From Ferranicluibacter quercicola (lineage in GTDB: Bacteria > Pseudomonadota > Alphaproteobacteria > Rhizobiales > Rhizobiaceae): 64,000 nt of DNA. Made by a program: the position numbers and the translations under genes. Positions 60,651 to 64,000 of the stretch are shown one piece after another. A model generated the notes under the pieces. It did not search any database, was not told the DNA's origin, and worked only from the letters and a program-made list of their open reading frames with translations. Location: NCBI RefSeq assembly GCF_021168455.1, contig NZ_JAJOZR010000010.1:124001-188000 (forward strand), read 5' to 3'. Every line of letters begins with the position of its first letter. Within the stretch, counting starts at the first letter, position 1.

Positions 60651-61931
60651 CTACCGGAAGCTTTTCGGCGTCAGCGCGCGCATCTTCTCGCGCAGCAGGC
60701 GGGCCATGTTGCGCGTGTTGCGGTAGAGATGGAGCTGGGTCGCGACCTGGCGCACGTCGCGGTCGCGGTTGGCGCGCAAGCCGATGACCAGCGTTCCCAT
60801 CTCCTCGCGCTCTTCCCAGAACCGGCTCATGACCGGATGATCGGGCACGGCGCAGCTGTCGGATTTCAGGATGTTCGCATCGTCGAGATGCCACTCCGTC
60901 AGCTCGCTGAGCAGCAGCTTGCCGGGGGAGTAGCGGGCATAGGTCTCGTCGTAGCCGGTCTTCCAGGTATAGGCCTCGCCGCCCATCAGGAAGACCACCA
61001 TCGAGGCGATGGCGACGCCGTCGAGATCGATCGTGTGGATGCGCACGGCGTCGGCTTCGGCAAGATTGGTGATCGCTTCGCGGGCGAACGCCGCGCGGTA
61101 GCGGTCCATAACGATCGCGGTGCGCTGGCGACCCTTCCAGCCGGAGGCTTCCAGCGCGAGGAATTCCTCCATGCGCAGGCGCACCTCTTCGGGCTGGCGG
61201 GCCACGGAATGGGTGACGGTGCCGAGGCGCGAGAGGAGGGTCCACTGGCGGCGCAGCTCACGCAGGTGGGCGGGGCTGATCGCGCGGCGCAGATAGGTTT
61301 CGCCATCGAGCAGGCTGTCGAGGATGGGCCGGCTGAACGTGTCGGTGACGGTAAGCGGCAGGTTGCGGCTGATGGCGACGGCGCGGGCGAGACGGGCCAG
61401 CGGTCCCTTGAGGCGGATATCGGGCAGGACCAGGATCTGCGGCAGGCCCGCATCGGGATTGGCCAGCGCATCGAACAGGTTGTCGAGCGTTTCCGCGGCC
61501 TCTTCCGTATCCAGAAGCGGCGTGCCGAGCGGACCGAAGGGATTGGACCAGGCGCGGATGATCGGCGAGCCGATGGCAAAGCCCGGCCTTTCCACGGAAA
61601 ACGGCATCAGGAACCGCAGGCGGCTGCGCGTCTCGCTGCGGTCGCGGATAACGGCGAGCCGCACCACGCGATCCTCGAGCCGGGGCATGGCCGGGGCCAG
61701 GAACCGACCGGAAAAGAAGACGTTCGGCTCGATGGCGCGGTTGGAGAGGAAGTCGAGTTCTTCCTGCAGGTCGTAGCCGGCGCGGGCAGGGTAGACGCAG
61801 AATTCGCGCCCCGGACGCCCGGTCCGCACCAGCGTGTCGGCCGGGATCTGGTCGCTGGCGAGCTGCCCGCGGCGGGGCAGCTGCGAGGGGCGACTGTTGG
61901 CGTCGGTCGGGAACTGGGGCGTGACGCTCAT
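60651..61931 (-). CDS. GNAT family acetyltransferase (BioF2/CelD-like)
   Basis: A 426-residue protein with an Acetyltransf_6 (BioF2-like) GNAT domain in the second half (about 190-370): LRRQWTLLSRLG, LALEASGWKGRQRTAIVMDR, FAREAITNLAEADAVRIHTI and AYTWKTGYDETYARYSPGKL. Relatives (CelD, BcsL) modify exopolysaccharide or cell-wall sugars. Its ATG overlaps the flippase stop (ATGA), which implies a joint role in polysaccharide modification and export. An N-terminal signal or membrane segment is not evident. Confidence 0.87.
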   Translation of the reverse strand: MSVTPQFPTDANSRPSQLPRRGQLASDQIPADTLVRTGRPGREFCVYPARAGYDLQEELDFLSNRAIEPNVFFSGRFLAPAMPRLEDRVVRLAVIRDRSETRSRLRFLMPFSVERPGFAIGSPIIRAWSNPFGPLGTPLLDTEEAAETLDNLFDALANPDAGLPQILVLPDIRLKGPLARLARAVAISRNLPLTVTDTFSRPILDSLLDGETYLRRAISPAHLRELRRQWTLLSRLGTVTHSVARQPEEVRLRMEEFLALEASGWKGRQRTAIVMDRYRAAFAREAITNLAEADAVRIHTIDLDGVAIASMVVFLMGGEAYTWKTGYDETYARYSPGKLLLSELTEWHLDDANILKSDSCAVPDHPVMSRFWEEREEMGTLVIGLRANRDRDVRQVATQLHLYRNTRNMARLLREKMRALTPKSFR

Positions 61932-63409
61932 GGTCGGCTGGCCTTTGCATCCATCGTTCGTGTCGTCTTCTGGTCCATAGCGGGAAGGGCGGCTTCCACG
62001 GCGTCGGACTGCGGGGCGGCAAAGGCAAAGAGCCGGATGCCGAAGGTGTGGCGCACGGCAAGGTGCAGCAATGTCGCCTCGACCATCATGGCGCCGGCCG
62101 TTGCCATGGCAGCGCCCGTCAGCCCGAAGACGGGGATGAGGGTGACGTTGAGCACGAGATTGGCGGCAAGGGCCGCGGCGTAGAGTTTGACGCAGAGCGC
62201 CTGCTGGCCGCCCATGGTCAGCAGCGCCTCCGCCGGGCCGATCAGCGCCTTGGCCATGATGCCCGCAAAGAGGATCGCCATCAGCGGGTAGCCGGAGAGG
62301 AAGGCGGGCCCGAAGAGGGAGAGAAGGAAACCGCCGGCTGCCAGAACGCAGCCGCCGACGACGAGCGACGGCCAGAAGCACCATCTCGCGCTTTCGATGG
62401 CGATGGCCGACAGCTGCTGCCGATCGGGCTTGCCCATGCCGGATTTCCCCATCGCCGCGGAGAAACGCGGCGCGGCGGCGGCCTTGACGGCGAACATCAC
62501 GAAATGAACGAGCGCCATCGTCTTGGCGGCGGCAAAGTAGATCGCGACGCTTTCGGGATCGAGCGCGATGCCGACCAGCACGACATCGGAGTTCGTCAGC
62601 ATGAAGCCGAAGCCTTCGATGAGGAAGATCGGCAGGGCGACGCGCAGCCAGGTGCGGAACTCGAGCCGCAGCGGGCCGGCGCGATAGCGTTTGCGCAGGC
62701 GCCAGGTGAGAATGAAGAACTGCCCGACGCTCGTGACATAGGTGGCCAGCATGGCCGCGATCATCGCGGTCTGCGCGGTGGACGGCTGGCCGGCCCGGAC
62801 GGCGCCGATCATGAAGGCGAGGATGAGCACGGGCCGGACGATGTAGGTGGGGCTGAGGGCCGAGACTGCCCAGCTATGCGCCCGCGAGGTGCCGTCCATG
62901 ACGTCGCCGAGCGCGATCATCGGCAGGGCAAAGATGCCGAGATAAAGCGGCACGAGATAGTAGCCGTTGACGAGATTTCCGAAGACGAGCAGCCCGCCGA
63001 TGCCGACTACCGCGAGCACGGTGGCCGACAGAAGGGCGAAAATGCGCACCGTCGCCGTCATGCCGCGGATTTCGTCCAGTGCGTTGACGGCGTGATATTG
63101 CGGCACGAAGCGGATGATGGCGGTGTGGAAGCCGAGGCAGGAGAGGTTGCCGAACAGCACGACCAGCACCCAGACGAAAACGAAGATGCCGTATTCGAAC
63201 TCGCCCATCATGCGGGCCATGATGATCTGCGACACGAAGGCGATGCCGGCGCTGACCACGCGGATGGCGAAAGCGACGAGCGCCATGCGCTGGGCAAGGT
63301 GCTTCGGGTCATCGCTGGTGAGAAGCGGCTCCAGCCGGCGCATATGCGGCAGGAGCCGGTCTTTGAGACCTGGCGGCAGAATTCGTTCTGCCGTTTGACA
63401 CGCTGCCAT
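61928..63409 (-). CDS. Oligosaccharide flippase (Wzx/MATE-like polysaccharide exporter)
   Basis: A 493-residue membrane protein with about 12-14 helices, related to Wzx-type lipopolysaccharide and exopolysaccharide flippases of the MVF superfamily. The hydrophilic N-terminus (1-45) precedes RMALVAFAIRVVSAGIAFVS and MARMMGEFEYGIFVFVW. ATG 63409 is chosen over GTG 63415; neither has a strong ribosome-binding site. It is followed with a 4-bp overlap by the acetyltransferase gene. Confidence 0.88.
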   Translation of the reverse strand: MAACQTAERILPPGLKDRLLPHMRRLEPLLTSDDPKHLAQRMALVAFAIRVVSAGIAFVSQIIMARMMGEFEYGIFVFVWVLVVLFGNLSCLGFHTAIIRFVPQYHAVNALDEIRGMTATVRIFALLSATVLAVVGIGGLLVFGNLVNGYYLVPLYLGIFALPMIALGDVMDGTSRAHSWAVSALSPTYIVRPVLILAFMIGAVRAGQPSTAQTAMIAAMLATYVTSVGQFFILTWRLRKRYRAGPLRLEFRTWLRVALPIFLIEGFGFMLTNSDVVLVGIALDPESVAIYFAAAKTMALVHFVMFAVKAAAAPRFSAAMGKSGMGKPDRQQLSAIAIESARWCFWPSLVVGGCVLAAGGFLLSLFGPAFLSGYPLMAILFAGIMAKALIGPAEALLTMGGQQALCVKLYAAALAANLVLNVTLIPVFGLTGAAMATAGAMMVEATLLHLAVRHTFGIRLFAFAAPQSDAVEAALPAMDQKTTRTMDAKASRP

Positions 63410-63509
63410 GAACACGAAACGCTACCCGACCTGTACGCAGTACGACCAGCCGGGATGATGCGACATCGGCGTTAATATTCCGTTGGGACGGACGCTCGAA
63501 TGGCAGGGA

Positions 63510-64000
63510 TTACGCCCGGCTCAACGCCACGTTGAGGCCGAGGCCGACGAGGATCGTGCCGCCGATCTTCTGCATCAGGCGCTCGGCCCGACCCGAGGTG
63601 CGCAGCCGCGCCAGAACCGCTTCCGCAAGAAGGACGCAGACGATATCCGCCAGCGAAAACATCATGTTGACGATGGTGCCGAGCACGGCGAACTGGACCC
63701 AGACCGGGATGGTCGCCGCGGGGTCGACGAACTGCGGCAGGAAGGCGAGGAAGAAGATCGCCGTCTTCGGGTTCAACACCTCGACCATCATGCTTTCCAC
63801 GAAGGCGCGGCGGGCGGATTTCTGGGCAGGGCCGGCCATGCCGTTCACGTCGCCGTCGCGGCGTGGCGGGGTGCGGAAGAGGACGATACCGAGATAGACG
63901 AGATAGGCGGCGCCGGCGAGCTTCACGGCCAGATAGGCCGTCGGCACGGCCTCGAAGAGCATCGACAGGCCCGCAGCCGCAGCGATCACGTGGACATAGC
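63510..64000 (-). CDS. LysE family amino-acid exporter (5' end outside window)
   Basis: The C-terminal three quarters of a LysE/RhtB translocator. The family sequence AYLAVKLAGAAYLVYLGI is followed by SMMVEVLNPKTAIFFLAFLPQFV, a hallmark of RhtB-type exporters of amino acids or homoserine lactones, and a final helix pair ending in GTILVGLGLNVALSRA. The frame is open to the window edge, so the start and the N-terminal helix with PGP motif are missing. Substrate unknown. Confidence 0.9.
   Translation of the reverse strand, partial: YVHVIAAAAGLSMLFEAVPTAYLAVKLAGAAYLVYLGIVLFRTPPRRDGDVNGMAGPAQKSARRAFVESMMVEVLNPKTAIFFLAFLPQFVDPAATIPVWVQFAVLGTIVNMMFSLADIVCVLLAEAVLARLRTSGRAERLMQKIGGTILVGLGLNVALSRA

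Noticed and set aside
61928..63475. Long plus-strand frames opposite the flippase and acetyltransferase genes.
   Set aside because: They are Asp/Gly/His/Arg-rich shadows; the minus-strand genes show the expected membrane helices and GNAT motifs and overlap by ATGA.

Overview
The window is a GC-rich chromosomal segment of an alphaproteobacterium, most likely a Rhizobiaceae member (Rhizobium, Shinella, Sinorhizobium or Agrobacterium type). I infer this from the aerobic cobaltochelatase genes cobS and cobT, the neighbourhoods (xerD-accA, aroK-aroB-CNNM transporter, rpmB, hisC-tyrC, ftsEX, TIGR02302-lysA-lptM-argH), a CtrA-type box before ftsE, and two long palindromic intergenic elements of the rhizobial RIME type. 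Genus and species cannot be fixed from the sequence alone. Nearly all of the window is ordinary core chromosome with tightly packed genes, many 1-nt stop/start overlaps and several convergent overlaps.

Layout. 1-9.7 kb: SURF1 (cut by the left edge), an Ldh-type oxidoreductase, an AraC regulator divergent from a zinc alcohol dehydrogenase with a 21-bp-spaced operator-like repeat between them, a soluble Cache protein with an unusual N-terminal chemoreceptor fragment, an M20 amidohydrolase-Lrp pair, a DD-carboxypeptidase and a His-rich CobW-type GTPase. 10-17.5 kb: TusA-like protein, L,D-transpeptidase lipoprotein, accA, xerD with a tiny overlapping membrane-protein gene, then aroK-aroB-CNNM/CBS protein. 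17.4-22.5 kb: BolA, a J-domain protein, cobS, cobT and a phytase-like exported protein. 22.5-31 kb: RIME copy 1, yhhQ with a preQ1-riboswitch-like leader, rpmB, DUF3108, a DMT exporter, cupin-gloB, a methyltransferase, hisC, tyrC, DUF2125.

31-44.3 kb: gamma-glutamylcyclotransferase, plsC, YdcF, ftsX-ftsE, a membrane protein, hpt, a receiver-domain protein whose Shine-Dalgarno sequence lies in a hairpin, RIME copy 2, and the block TIGR02302-lysA-lptM-argH opposite tlpA. 44.3-56.5 kb: LtaS-like sulfatase, hbd-etfA-etfB (electron transfer from acyl-CoA oxidation), rhomboid, PduO-type adenosyltransferase plus HIG1 protein, SDR, YihY, gluQRS, AlkA-type glycosylase, HNH protein, dsbB and a DedA-like protein. 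56.5-58.9 kb is the only region that looks accessory: tRNA-Leu(CAA), a frameshifted fragment resembling the C-terminal end of a tyrosine integrase, and four small genes of unknown function. 58.9-64 kb: acyl-CoA synthetase, a coupled flippase-acetyltransferase pair for an envelope polysaccharide, and a LysE exporter cut by the right edge.

I found no CRISPR array, intact insertion sequence, defence system or biosynthetic cluster. The most interesting signals are regulatory or architectural: the yhhQ leader pseudoknot, the SD-sequestering hairpin, the CtrA box, the inverted chemoreceptor/Cache arrangement, the J-domain protein beside cobST, and the integrase relic at tRNA-Leu.
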